Assembly: GCA_030448125.1 (NCBI GenBank)
Contig: JAUJNO010000001.1
Location: 175,745-239,744 of the forward strand
DNA length: 64,000 bases
Reading direction: 5' to 3'
Origin: Rubrobacteraceae bacterium
GTDB lineage: Bacteria; Actinomycetota; Rubrobacteria; Rubrobacterales; Rubrobacteraceae
Positions within the stretch are counted from its first letter, which is position 1. Every line of letters starts with the position of its first letter. A program made the translations under genes and the position numbers. Below are positions 15,316 through 23,770 of the stretch, piece after piece. Under the pieces are notes generated by a model. That model worked only from the letters and a program-made list of their open reading frames with translations, was not told the origin of the DNA and made no database searches.

Positions 15316-15777
15316 ATGACGACGGGCGTAGTCGAGGAGATCTACGTAACCTCGAAGGGCAGCACGGCGATGGAGTGTGTCGAGGAGGTAAAGGCCGTGG
15401 CCGGTGGGCTCGAGGGCGACCGCTACGAGGAGGGGACCGGCTACTGGACCCGCTACGGCGACGTCTGCGAGGTAACGCTCATAGAGGCCGAAGATCTCGA
15501 CGAGATAGAGCGGGAGGCAGGGCTACGCGTCAAGAACGGTGAGCACCGGCGCAACATCATCACGCGCGGCGTGAGGCTGCACGACCTGCGTGGCAGGAGG
15601 TTCAGGGTCGGAGAGGTGATACTAGAGTACGACCGGCCCCGTCCGCCCTGCAAGCACATCCAGGACCTCACCGAGCCGGGCATGACGCGGGCGCTGAGGA
15701 GGAGGCGAGGCGGCATCTGCGCCAGGGTGGTCGAGGGCGGCCGAATCCGCGCGCGGGACGAGATCTTAGCTCTGTAA
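15316..15777 (+). CDS. MOSC domain protein
   Basis: MOSC domains carry sulfur or bind the molybdenum cofactor, as in the C-terminus of Moco sulfurases and in YiiM. The 153-residue protein is a stand-alone MOSC domain with GGLEGDRYEEGTG, VTLIEAEDLDEI, HRRNIITRGV, LHDLRGRRFRVGEVILE and the conserved cysteine in RPRPPCKHIQDL. The start at ATG 15316 is set by GGAGGT nine bases upstream; the frame is open to 15280 but that extension is unlikely to be translated. No Moco enzyme is encoded nearby. Confidence 0.9.
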   Translation: MTTGVVEEIYVTSKGSTAMECVEEVKAVAGGLEGDRYEEGTGYWTRYGDVCEVTLIEAEDLDEIEREAGLRVKNGEHRRNIITRGVRLHDLRGRRFRVGEVILEYDRPRPPCKHIQDLTEPGMTRALRRRRGGICARVVEGGRIRARDEILAL

Positions 15778-15988
15778 CGAGCCTTCCGGACACCTCCGCG
15801 CGCACCTCTACATCGTCGGATACGCCGTCTGGAGACACAACTCTCCAACGTCTTCAAGAAGGCCGGCGACCCCTCGTCAAATGCCTCTTCTTCGACAATG
15901 TCCATCCCTCGCTGCGCCGGGAAGGAGCCGGGGTCGTTTGGGGACCCCGGCTCGCCGGTCAAAGGCTGTTATCTCGTGCCGGGATCTT
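15778..15988. other. Convergent gap with a hairpin and a possible LuxR HTH remnant
   Basis: An 11-bp GC stem (15925-15935 with 15943-15953) lies between two converging genes and could end both, although no T-run follows. Upstream of it, one forward frame near 15825-15880 reads RRLETQLSNVFKKAGDPSS, which resembles the recognition helix region of a LuxR-type HTH. It has no start or flanking domain, so it would be a remnant at best. Confidence 0.35.
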
Positions 15989-16282
15989 CTACATCTGGAT
16001 GCTGACCTCATAGATTTTTCTGGTGGGTGGCTCGGCGAGCAGGTTCCCGAGCTTGGCGACCTGCTCCTGGTAAGCCCCGCTGCTCTCGTACGCCTCCGCG
16101 TCGTCTTCCGTCTCCCAGAGGGTTATGGTGTATCCCTCGTCTATCTCGGGATTCGACAGCACGAGCCCGCCCCGGAACCCTCGCTGCTCCCGCATCTTCG
16201 GCACCACCGAACCCAGGTAGATCAGCACCGCTTCCTCCGTTCCGCCGGGTCGTACCCGGAAGGTCGTTATGCCCGCGTGCAT
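15989..16282 (-). CDS. Antibiotic biosynthesis monooxygenase (ABM) domain protein
   Basis: This 97-residue protein has the ferredoxin-like fold of ABM-type small monooxygenases and quinol monooxygenases: MHAGITTFRVRPGG, a helix with MREQRGFRGGLVLSNP, then YTITLWETEDDAEAYESSGAY. These proteins act as dimers without a cofactor or as haem-degrading IsdG-like enzymes; the substrate here is unknown. The start at ATG 16282 is chosen because GGAGG lies at a good distance; the frame is open further upstream to 16360. Confidence 0.8.
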   Translation of the reverse strand: MHAGITTFRVRPGGTEEAVLIYLGSVVPKMREQRGFRGGLVLSNPEIDEGYTITLWETEDDAEAYESSGAYQEQVAKLGNLLAEPPTRKIYEVSIQM

Positions 16283-16453
16283 GACAGCTCGCCTCCTAAC
16301 TTTGTCCGATTGCTTGGTACTCTCTATACTAACCTTGCCCGGAGCTTCGGTGCGGCGCAAGTGGTAAAAGGGAACCCCAGCCCCGGACGATCCACAAGCC
16401 GGCCAGGGCTTTGAAGGTTGATCCCGAGGAACTGATGAGGGAGGAACGGTAGA

Positions 16454-16672
16454 GTGATGGAAAAGTTTACTGCCGTGTTCGAGCGTGACGAGGGCGACTG
16501 GTGGATCGGATACGTAGAGGAGTTGCCCGGGGCCAATACCCAGGGCAGGACCCTTGAAGAGGCCCGAGAGAACCTCAAAGAGGTCGTTTCTTTAGTTCTC
16601 GAGGCTAACCGGGAGATAGCACGCCGGGAGTCCGAGGGGCGGGATGTGATTCGTGAACCGCTCGAAGTGTGA
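16454..16672 (+). CDS. hicB: HicB-type antitoxin
   Basis: The 72-residue protein is the partial RNase H fold of HicB antitoxins: KFTAVFERDEGDWWIGYVEE, LPGANTQGRTLEEARENLKE and a final helix. It lacks the C-terminal DNA-binding domain found in longer HicB proteins. The GTG at 16454 lies nine bases after AGGGAGG; the next codon is an ATG, so either could be used. Its stop overlaps the GTG start of the downstream toxin gene by four bases, in the antitoxin-first order seen in many HicBA pairs of this type. Confidence 0.85.
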   Translation: MMEKFTAVFERDEGDWWIGYVEELPGANTQGRTLEEARENLKEVVSLVLEANREIARRESEGRDVIREPLEV

Positions 16673-16878
16673 AACGCCGAGCACTCCTACAACATCTCAA
16701 CCGAGCACTCCTACAACATCTCAAGAGTAACGGCTGCGAGTTCTTCCGGGAAGGCTCTCGGCATTCGATCTACTGGAATCCTGTCAACCGTAGTACATCC
16801 ACCGTCCCCCGGCACAACGAGATATCTAACAACCTGGTCCGCAAGATTTGCCGAGACTTGGGGATACTGCCACCGTAA
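16669..16878 (+). CDS. hicA: HicA-type mRNA interferase toxin with an internal 8-residue duplication
   Basis: HicA toxins are small double-stranded-RNA-binding-fold ribonucleases that cut mRNA. The protein shows the family core NGCEFFREGSRHSIYWNP, with the catalytic histidine region GSRHS, then TSTVPRHNEISNNLVRKICRDLGI. Directly after the start, the eight residues RALLQHLN are repeated once (RALLQHLNRALLQHLK), owing to a 24-bp tandem DNA repeat. Normal HicA proteins have one such helix, so the toxin is lengthened to 69 residues at its first helix. Whether it stays active is unknown. Confidence 0.85.
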   Translation: MKRRALLQHLNRALLQHLKSNGCEFFREGSRHSIYWNPVNRSTSTVPRHNEISNNLVRKICRDLGILPP

Positions 16879-16953
16879 GAACATCCTCGTGTCAGTTAAA
16901 TCGGAGATATCCACGCTGACCTGTGCTAACCTTGCCGTGCTCGACGAAGGCTA

Positions 16954-17148
16954 CGGGAGAGAGTCGCCGAACTACTAGAGGCGGCCGCCGAAGGTGAAAG
17001 GCCCGGGGTGATGGGCCGAATCTCTCAGGCAAAAGGACCGTGGGCCGGAGGGCGTCCTGGAGAGTTCGGTTGTATGTAGACCGGCGCCGACGGGGTAACA
17101 CTCTCAGGTTTGGGACAGGGCGGAAACCGTATAGGACGCTCACCCAAC
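16954..17148 (+). promoter_or_regulatory. Tandem glycine riboswitch
   Basis: Two glycine aptamers lie in series ahead of gcvPA. The first spans roughly 16954-17040 (GGGAGAGAG ... GCCGAAGGTGAAAGG ... ATCTCTCAGGCAAAAGGACCG). The second spans roughly 17053-17135 (CCTGGAGAG ... GCGCCGACGGGGTAACACTCTCAGG then GGACAGGGCGG). These are the conserved glycine-binding cores. After the second aptamer, CACCC (17141-17145) can pair with the purine-rich Shine-Dalgarno stretch AAGGGGGT ahead of the GTG, which suggests control of translation. In known cases glycine turns expression on. Confidence 0.92.
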
Positions 17149-17164
17149 AAGGGGGTACAACCGC

Positions 17165-18454
17165 GTGGCGCGCTTTACACCGCACACCGACGACGACATC
17201 CGCGAGATGCTCGAGGCGATCGGGGTCGAGTCCTTGGACGACCTCTTCGCCGACGTCTCGCCCAAGCTCGAGGGGGAGCTGAATCTCCCTCCGGCGCTCT
17301 CAGAGTACGAGGCGCTCTCCGACGTACACAGGCTCGCGGCGAAGAACGTCGCGGGGTTGCCGATCTTCCTGGGTGCCGGGGCTTACGACAGGATCACTCC
17401 CACCGCCGTCGGGGCCATCACCTCGCGCGGGGAGTTCCTGACCTCTTACACCCCGTACCAGCCGGAGATCAGCCAGGGCACCCTCCAGACGATCTTCGAG
17501 TTCCAGTCCGTAATCTCCGAACTGACCGGCCTCGAAATCTCCAACGCCTCCGTCTACGACGGCGCCTCCGCCGTCGCCGAGGCCGCCCTCATGACCGCCC
17601 GCCAGACCAAACGCGACCCAAAGGTCGCCGTCTCGGCTGGCCTCAACCCCCGCTACCGCGAGGTGATCGAAACTTACAGAGTCGAGGTCGTGGAGTTGTC
17701 GCATAACAACGGAACAACAGACTTCTCGGAGGTGCCTGGGGATGTCTCCGGGGTTTTCGTGCAGAGTCCGAACTACTTTGGGGTCGTGGAGGACGTGAGC
17801 GCGGCGTCGGAGGCGGCGCACGCGGTCGGGGCGCTCGCGGTGGCGGTCTGCGATCCCATCTCCCTGGCCGTACTCGAAGCGCCGGGGAACCTCGGGGCGG
17901 ATGTGGCGGTGGGGGAGGCCCAGCCTCTGGGGATGCCGCTCCTCTTCGGCGGACCGTACGCTGGGTACATGGCGACGCGGGAGGAGTTTATACGCCAGTT
18001 GCCCGGGCGCATTACCGGAGAGACGGTGGACCAAGACGGCAAGCTCGCCTACGTGCTCACGCTCCGCGCCCGGGAGCAGGACATCCGGCGGGCGAGGGCC
18101 AACTCGAACATCTGCACAAACCAGGCGCTGACCGCTTTAGCCGCGACCGTCTACGCCTCGCTCATGGGCCCGGAAGGTCTGCGCGAGGTCGCGGAGCTTT
18201 CGATCTCGAAGGCACACTACTTGGCGGATAAGCTACGGGAGGCTGGCTTCGAGTTGCGTTACCCGGATGCGCCTTTCCTATGGGAGTTCGCGGTGGAGTT
18301 ACCGGACGTGGGGCGGGCCAAAGAGGCGCTTCTGGAGAACGGGATGATCGGCGGGTTGGATCTCGGGGATGGGGCCATGCTCGTCGCGGTTACTGAGAAG
18401 AGGACCAAGGAAGAGCTTGACGCCTTCGTGGAGGTGGTTGCGGATGCTGGATAA
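17165..18454 (+). CDS. gcvPA: Glycine dehydrogenase (decarboxylating) subunit 1
   Basis: This is the N-terminal half of the P protein of the glycine cleavage system, encoded as a separate subunit. The 429 residues match GcvPA from the start (FTPHTDDDIREML) through IFLGAGAYDRITPTAV, SYTPYQPEISQGTLQTIFEFQ and the RREQDIRRARANSNICTNQ-like region (REQDIRRARANSNICTNQAL). With GcvPB it forms the PLP enzyme that decarboxylates glycine and loads the aminomethyl group on lipoyl-GcvH. The GTG start lies right behind the glycine riboswitch and a GGGGG Shine-Dalgarno. It overlaps gcvPB by 11 bp. Confidence 0.96.
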   Translation: MARFTPHTDDDIREMLEAIGVESLDDLFADVSPKLEGELNLPPALSEYEALSDVHRLAAKNVAGLPIFLGAGAYDRITPTAVGAITSRGEFLTSYTPYQPEISQGTLQTIFEFQSVISELTGLEISNASVYDGASAVAEAALMTARQTKRDPKVAVSAGLNPRYREVIETYRVEVVELSHNNGTTDFSEVPGDVSGVFVQSPNYFGVVEDVSAASEAAHAVGALAVAVCDPISLAVLEAPGNLGADVAVGEAQPLGMPLLFGGPYAGYMATREEFIRQLPGRITGETVDQDGKLAYVLTLRAREQDIRRARANSNICTNQALTALAATVYASLMGPEGLREVAELSISKAHYLADKLREAGFELRYPDAPFLWEFAVELPDVGRAKEALLENGMIGGLDLGDGAMLVAVTEKRTKEELDAFVEVVADAG

Positions 18455-19859
18455 CCTGATTCGGGACAAAGGCCGCGAGGGCCGCAGGGGCTTTACCCTC
18501 CCCCGGTTCGACGTGGAGCAGGCGAACCTGGAGAAGATTCTGCCGAAAGAGTCTTTGCGCAAGGAGAAGCCGAAGCTGGCGGAGGTAGACGAGCCGACCG
18601 TGATCCGGCACTATACCAACCTCTCCCGCAAGAACTGGGGCATAGACACGAACTTCTACCCTTTGGGCTCCTGCACGATGAAGCACAACCCCCGCGCCAA
18701 CGAGGCCGCCGCCGCGGTACCGGGCTTCGCCGGGATCCATCCTTTGCAGCCGGAATCCCAGGTACAGGGTGCATTGCAGGTGGCGTACGAGGCCCAGGAT
18801 CTCCTCTCGGAGATCTCCGGTTTTCCGGCCGTCTCCTTGCAGCCGATGGCCGGGGCGCAGGGGGAGCTGACGAGCATCCTGATGGTCAAGAAGTTCTTCG
18901 AGGACGCCGGGGATGAGGAGCGCACCACGGTTCTCGTTCCCTCGACCGCGCACGGGACCAACCCGGCGACGGCCACGATGGCCGGGTTCGGGTCCAAGGA
19001 GATCGGGCTGGACGAAGACGGCTGCGTGGACGTCGAGGAACTGCGCGCGATGGTGGACGAGACCACCGCCGCGCTCATGATCACCAACCCCAACACCTGC
19101 GGCGTCTACGAGAAGAACATAGAGGAGATCGCCGGGATTCTGCACGAGGCCGGCGCCTTTCTCTACATGGACGGGGCGAACATGAACGCCAACGTCGGCC
19201 GGATGCGCCCCGCGGAGGCCGGCGTGGACGTGATGCACTACAACCTGCACAAAACCTTCTCGACCCCCCACGGCGGCGGCGGCCCTGGCTGCGGCGCCAT
19301 CGCCTGCTCCGACGCTCTCGCACCCTTCCGCCCCGACCCCGTAGCGGAGAGAGATGGCGAGCATTACCGGCTGGTCCGGCCGGAGAAGAGCATTGGTCGC
19401 GTCTCCAGCTTCCACGGCAACTTCGGCGTCTTCTTGAGGGCGTGGAACTACATAAAAATGCACGGCCTGGAGCTGAAGGAGAACACGGATATGGCCGTGT
19501 TGAACGCCAACTACGTGAGGGCGAGGCTGCGGGGCACCTACCGCATCCCCTACGACGGCCTGTGTAAGCACGAGGTCGTCGTCCAACCGCCCAAGGGCAA
19601 GAAGGCTCTCGACGTTGCCAAGGGCCTGATCGACCACGGCTATCACCCGCCGACGATCTACTTCCCGCTCGTCGTGAAGGAGGCCATGCTCATAGAACCG
19701 ACCGAGACCGAGTCGAAGGAGACGCTCGACGACTTTATCGGGACGATGCTGGAGCTGGCCGAGAGCTCGTCCGAGGATCTGCAAGAGGCCCCGACGAGCG
19801 CCCCCACCCGAAGGCTCGACGAGGCCCGGGCCGCCCGCCAGCTCAAGGCCCGGTGGTAG
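18444..19859 (+). CDS. gcvPB: Glycine dehydrogenase (decarboxylating) subunit 2
   Basis: This is the PLP-binding half of the split glycine decarboxylase. The PLP lysine is in HYNLHKTFSTPHGGGGPG, and the N-terminal NFYPLGSCTMKHNP and AHGTNPATATMAGF motifs are characteristic. The ATG at 18444 has GGAGG nine bases upstream, inside the end of gcvPA; the frame is open further upstream but that is gcvPA sequence. The length is 471 residues. The last ~25 residues (QEAPTSAPTRRLDEARAARQ) are a charged tail, as in other subunits of this type. Confidence 0.96.
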   Translation: MLDNLIRDKGREGRRGFTLPRFDVEQANLEKILPKESLRKEKPKLAEVDEPTVIRHYTNLSRKNWGIDTNFYPLGSCTMKHNPRANEAAAAVPGFAGIHPLQPESQVQGALQVAYEAQDLLSEISGFPAVSLQPMAGAQGELTSILMVKKFFEDAGDEERTTVLVPSTAHGTNPATATMAGFGSKEIGLDEDGCVDVEELRAMVDETTAALMITNPNTCGVYEKNIEEIAGILHEAGAFLYMDGANMNANVGRMRPAEAGVDVMHYNLHKTFSTPHGGGGPGCGAIACSDALAPFRPDPVAERDGEHYRLVRPEKSIGRVSSFHGNFGVFLRAWNYIKMHGLELKENTDMAVLNANYVRARLRGTYRIPYDGLCKHEVVVQPPKGKKALDVAKGLIDHGYHPPTIYFPLVVKEAMLIEPTETESKETLDDFIGTMLELAESSSEDLQEAPTSAPTRRLDEARAARQLKARW

Positions 19860-19864
19860 TCGAG

Positions 19865-20950
<1,086 letters not shown>

Positions 20951-20965
20951 CGGGAGGAGGAGGCT

Positions 20966-21343
20966 TTGGCTATACCTGAGGAGCTCCAGTACACCAAGAC
21001 CCACGAGTGGGTAAGGCGCGAGGACGACGTTGCGACTGTCGGCATCACCGAGCACGCCCAGGACGAGCTCGGCGACGTAGTCTTTATAGAGTTGCCCGAG
21101 AAGGGAGCCTCCTTCGGAGTGGGTGACGCCTTCGGCACCGTCGAGTCGGTCAAGGCCGTCTCCGATTTGTACGCGCCGGTTGGCGGCGAGATCGTCGAGG
21201 TCAACGAGGCTTTGAACGACGCCCCGGAGAAGATAAACGAAGAGCCCTACGGGGACGGTTGGATAATACGGCTACGCGTCTCGGAGGAGACGGACCTGCT
21301 CTCCGCCGGGGAGTACGAGAAGGTTCTGGAGGAGGAAGAGTAG
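20966..21343 (+). CDS. gcvH: Glycine cleavage system H protein
   Basis: GcvH carries the aminomethyl group on a lipoylated lysine between the P and T proteins. The lipoyl lysine is K63 in GTVESVKAVSDLYAPVGG. The 125-residue length and the N-terminal YTKTHEWVR motif are standard. It starts with TTG, supported by GGGAGGAGGAGG. It is followed after five bases by a CysK-like gene. Confidence 0.96.
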   Translation: MAIPEELQYTKTHEWVRREDDVATVGITEHAQDELGDVVFIELPEKGASFGVGDAFGTVESVKAVSDLYAPVGGEIVEVNEALNDAPEKINEEPYGDGWIIRLRVSEETDLLSAGEYEKVLEEEE

Positions 21344-21348
21344 GCCTA

Positions 21349-22302
21349 ATGTCGGGCTCGGGATCCTCCGGCGTCTCGGACAGCATCCTCGACGCTATCG
21401 GGGACACTCCGATGCTCGAAGTCGAGGGGGTCTACTGCAAGTGCGAGTTCCTCAACCCCTCCGGTTCGATCAAGGCGAGGATCGCGAAGTACATGATCGA
21501 GAAGGCCGAAGAGGAGGGCCTGCTCGTTGAGGGCGACACCATCGTCGAGGCGACGAGCGGCAACACCGGCAACGCCCTCTCGATGGTCGCCGCCGTGAAG
21601 GGCTACCGGATGCTCGTGGTGATGCCCGAGGGGATGAGCAACGAGCGGCTCGCCATAAGCAGCGCCTACGGCGCCGAGGTGCTCCAGGTCGGCCACTTCC
21701 ACGTGGATGCCGCCCTCGAAAAGGCCAGGGAGCTCGGCCGCAGACCCGGCTACTTCTTCCCGTCGCAGTTCGAGTCGGAGTGGAACGTCGAGGAGAACCG
21801 CGAGGTCCTGGGGCCGGAGATCCTGGCCCAGCTCCCGGAAGGGACCGTACCCGACGCGCTCGTCATGGGCGTGGGTACGGGCGGCACGCTCGTGGGCATC
21901 GGGCAAGCCTTCCGCGAGGTGAATCCGAAGGTTCGCCTCTTTGCAATGGAGCCCTCGGAGTCCTCGACCATTTTATGCGGGGAGGTGGGGGAGCACCTTA
22001 TAGAAGGCATCGCCGACGGCTTCGTGCCAGGCATCTTCGAGCGGCACCGGCGGCTGGTCGACACGACCCTCGCGGTCGAGTCGGAAGAGGCCGTGGAGAG
22101 CATGCGTTACCTGGCCAGGCGGTACGGGCTCTTCGTCGGGCCCAGCAGCGGCGCGAACATGATCGCCGCCAAAAAAGTCCGGACGGCCTATCCTGAGTTG
22201 GAAACGGTCATCACCCTCTTCTGTGACGAAGGCGAGAAGTATATACAGGACCACTTCGCGCAGAGAGACGAGGTGCGGGTGAACGCCGAAAAATTCGCCT
22301 GA
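21349..22302 (+). CDS. PLP-dependent cysteine synthase-family enzyme
   Basis: This 317-residue fold-type II PLP enzyme belongs to the cysteine synthase/cystathionine beta-synthase family. The PLP lysine is in NPSGSIKARIA, the substrate-carboxylate loop is TSGNTGNALSMVAA, and the phosphate-binding glycine loop is GVGTGGTLVGIGQA. The start at ATG 21349 follows GGAGGAGGAAGAG at the gcvH end, so it is the last gene of the gcv operon. The context suggests serine- or one-carbon-linked substrates rather than a general sulfur assimilation role. Compared with CysK, the segment ESSTILCGE near residue 205 differs. Exact substrate is open. Confidence 0.85.
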   Translation: MSGSGSSGVSDSILDAIGDTPMLEVEGVYCKCEFLNPSGSIKARIAKYMIEKAEEEGLLVEGDTIVEATSGNTGNALSMVAAVKGYRMLVVMPEGMSNERLAISSAYGAEVLQVGHFHVDAALEKARELGRRPGYFFPSQFESEWNVEENREVLGPEILAQLPEGTVPDALVMGVGTGGTLVGIGQAFREVNPKVRLFAMEPSESSTILCGEVGEHLIEGIADGFVPGIFERHRRLVDTTLAVESEEAVESMRYLARRYGLFVGPSSGANMIAAKKVRTAYPELETVITLFCDEGEKYIQDHFAQRDEVRVNAEKFA

Positions 22303-22420
22303 TTCTGCCGTTTTGGCTCCCGGGTGTGTTCGAGAGATACTGACAGCGGGACATATCGTGTAGAATGTTGCCGAGTTTGCGTACGGGAGATGCGCATTTG
22401 TTGACCGAAGAGGGGGAACC

Positions 22421-22804
22421 ATGAAAAAATTAACGATTCTGGCGGCATTGCTGGCGATGCTGCTGACGGCCTTCACACCGCTGGTCCTGGCTCAGCAGAC
22501 CCCGCCGTCCGATGTGACTACTGATGCGCCCGCCGATACTGGCGTGATCCCTAGCTTAGTCACCCCTGCCCCCGGGTCCGCCGTTGGGTGCCAGAACCTG
22601 TATGGTTATCCTACAGCTTTCTGCCAGGTGAACGAAGCGGGGCTTATCACGCTGCCCGATGGCTCTACGGCCCCCGTCTTCGTACAGCCTGACGGAACGG
22701 CGTTTTTGCTAGACGAGGAGACCGCCATCCTGATCCCCACCGGCACGTCGAGTCCGCCGCCTGAAGATCCCGGAGACATCCAGTACGACAACGCTCAAGG
22801 GTAG
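22421..22804 (+). CDS. Small secreted protein of unknown function
   Basis: The ATG has a GAGGGGG Shine-Dalgarno. A clear signal peptide (MKKLTILAALLAMLLTAF ... LVLAQQ) is followed by a Pro/Thr/Asp-rich mature part with two cysteines (GCQNLYGYPTAFCQV) that could form a disulfide. A strand-rich section, LPDGSTAPVFVQPDGTAFLLD, follows, and the end is acidic. I do not know this family. It is one of several small secreted proteins in the window. Confidence 0.7.
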   Translation: MKKLTILAALLAMLLTAFTPLVLAQQTPPSDVTTDAPADTGVIPSLVTPAPGSAVGCQNLYGYPTAFCQVNEAGLITLPDGSTAPVFVQPDGTAFLLDEETAILIPTGTSSPPPEDPGDIQYDNAQG

Positions 22805-23247
22805 CCGCGGGTAACTCAATCGCCAGCTTGCCCTTGAAAGCTCTTCCGGGGCCGCAGGAAAGGTTCCCGGGCGCCAATGAACAAGCGAGCGTTCTGGTTC
22901 ACCTACTGGGACGCTCGCTCTGCTGCATCATAGAAGCAGCGCCAGCGCATACCGAGTGGGTGGTTTCGCCCGACCTACAATTTCGGGTTCTGAGACTGTC
23001 AAAAACCTTCGCGGACACCAGACTGAGGCTTCCAGAACCGACGTAGGGGACGAAAAACCACCGCTCTCAACCGCCGGGGCCCAACAAATCTAAGGTGCAG
23101 ACCGCACTCCGGCTACTTTTGAGACAGTCTCTCTGCGGAAGTTCTCGGAATCCTTGCGCGGTCCGTTGTGGCGTCTACTACCCCTGCCTGGTTCACGAGG
23201 TTCTGGGGTAGACTGGAGCGCGGCTAGCCTCGGAAAGGAAAAAAGTA
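22805..23247. other. Intergenic region with inverted repeats; possible miniature transposable element
   Basis: A 9-bp inverted repeat AGCGAGCGT/ACGCTCGCT (22884-22892 and 22911-22919) follows the secreted-protein gene and may end its transcript. Further on, GAGACTGTC-AAAA (22992-23004) faces TTTTGAGACAGTCTC (23117-23131), which look like terminal inverted repeats of a 140-bp non-coding element. No coding sequence is convincing in this stretch. Confidence 0.4.
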
Positions 23248-23466
23248 TTGTACAAAGTAACCATCGTACTCAAGAGCGGCGCGACCAAAGACCTTCTCGC
23301 AACGGAATTCGACGTGAACCTCGACCCGAGAACCCCGGTTACCATAGAGGCTCCCCACGAGTATTTGTACAGGGACGCTAATGGCGAAGAAGCCTCAATC
23401 TACCTTACGCTAAAAGAAGTCGCCGCTATTACCGTCGAGCCCGCGTCGGCGGACACTGATTCGTAA
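23248..23466 (+). CDS. Small uncharacterised protein, 72 residues
   Basis: The protein is short, without signal or membrane segment, and looks like a small beta-rich fold (YKVTIVLKSGATKDLLATEF, then VTIEAPHEYLYRDANGEE and IYLTLKEVAAITVEP). The TTG start is preceded by GGAAAGG at a suitable distance. Codon bias and the alternating strand pattern argue for a real gene. Function unknown. Confidence 0.6.
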   Translation: MYKVTIVLKSGATKDLLATEFDVNLDPRTPVTIEAPHEYLYRDANGEEASIYLTLKEVAAITVEPASADTDS

Positions 23467-23669
23467 TCTGTAAACCCCGGCCCGGATCTTAGAAGATCGA
23501 AGGGTCGGTCGTGTACCTACGCATCGCCCAAACGCGACGATTCCACACGAGTTTTCGTCTGTGTGACCGGATCTGGAAACCGACGAGGTACTCGTTCGTG
23601 GGCGCTTCTCGTAGCGACTCGTAAAAACTTTGTGACGTTCAAGTAACAGTTTGATAAAATATTGTTCTC

Positions 23670-23690
23670 GGGCCCGCGGGGCCCCTTTTT
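23670..23690 (+). terminator. Intrinsic terminator
   Basis: GGGCCC-GCG-GGGCCC forms a short GC stem followed by CTTTTT. It lies 200 bp past the small gene at 23248 and 80 bp before the FUSC gene. The rest of the gap 23467-23770 contains a small palindrome (GATCTTAGAAGATC, 23487-23500) and no gene. Confidence 0.7.
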
Positions 23691-23770
23691 GCGTCCCGAA
23701 TGCTGTGTTAGCTTGGGTACGCGTGTTCGAAAAGTGTGTAAAGAGACATCGGCGGACGATGGGAGGTGAG

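Noticed and set aside
18390..19784. Long minus-strand open frame antisense to gcvPB
   Set aside because: Same reason: gcvPB is complete on the other strand and the antisense product has no recognisable motif.
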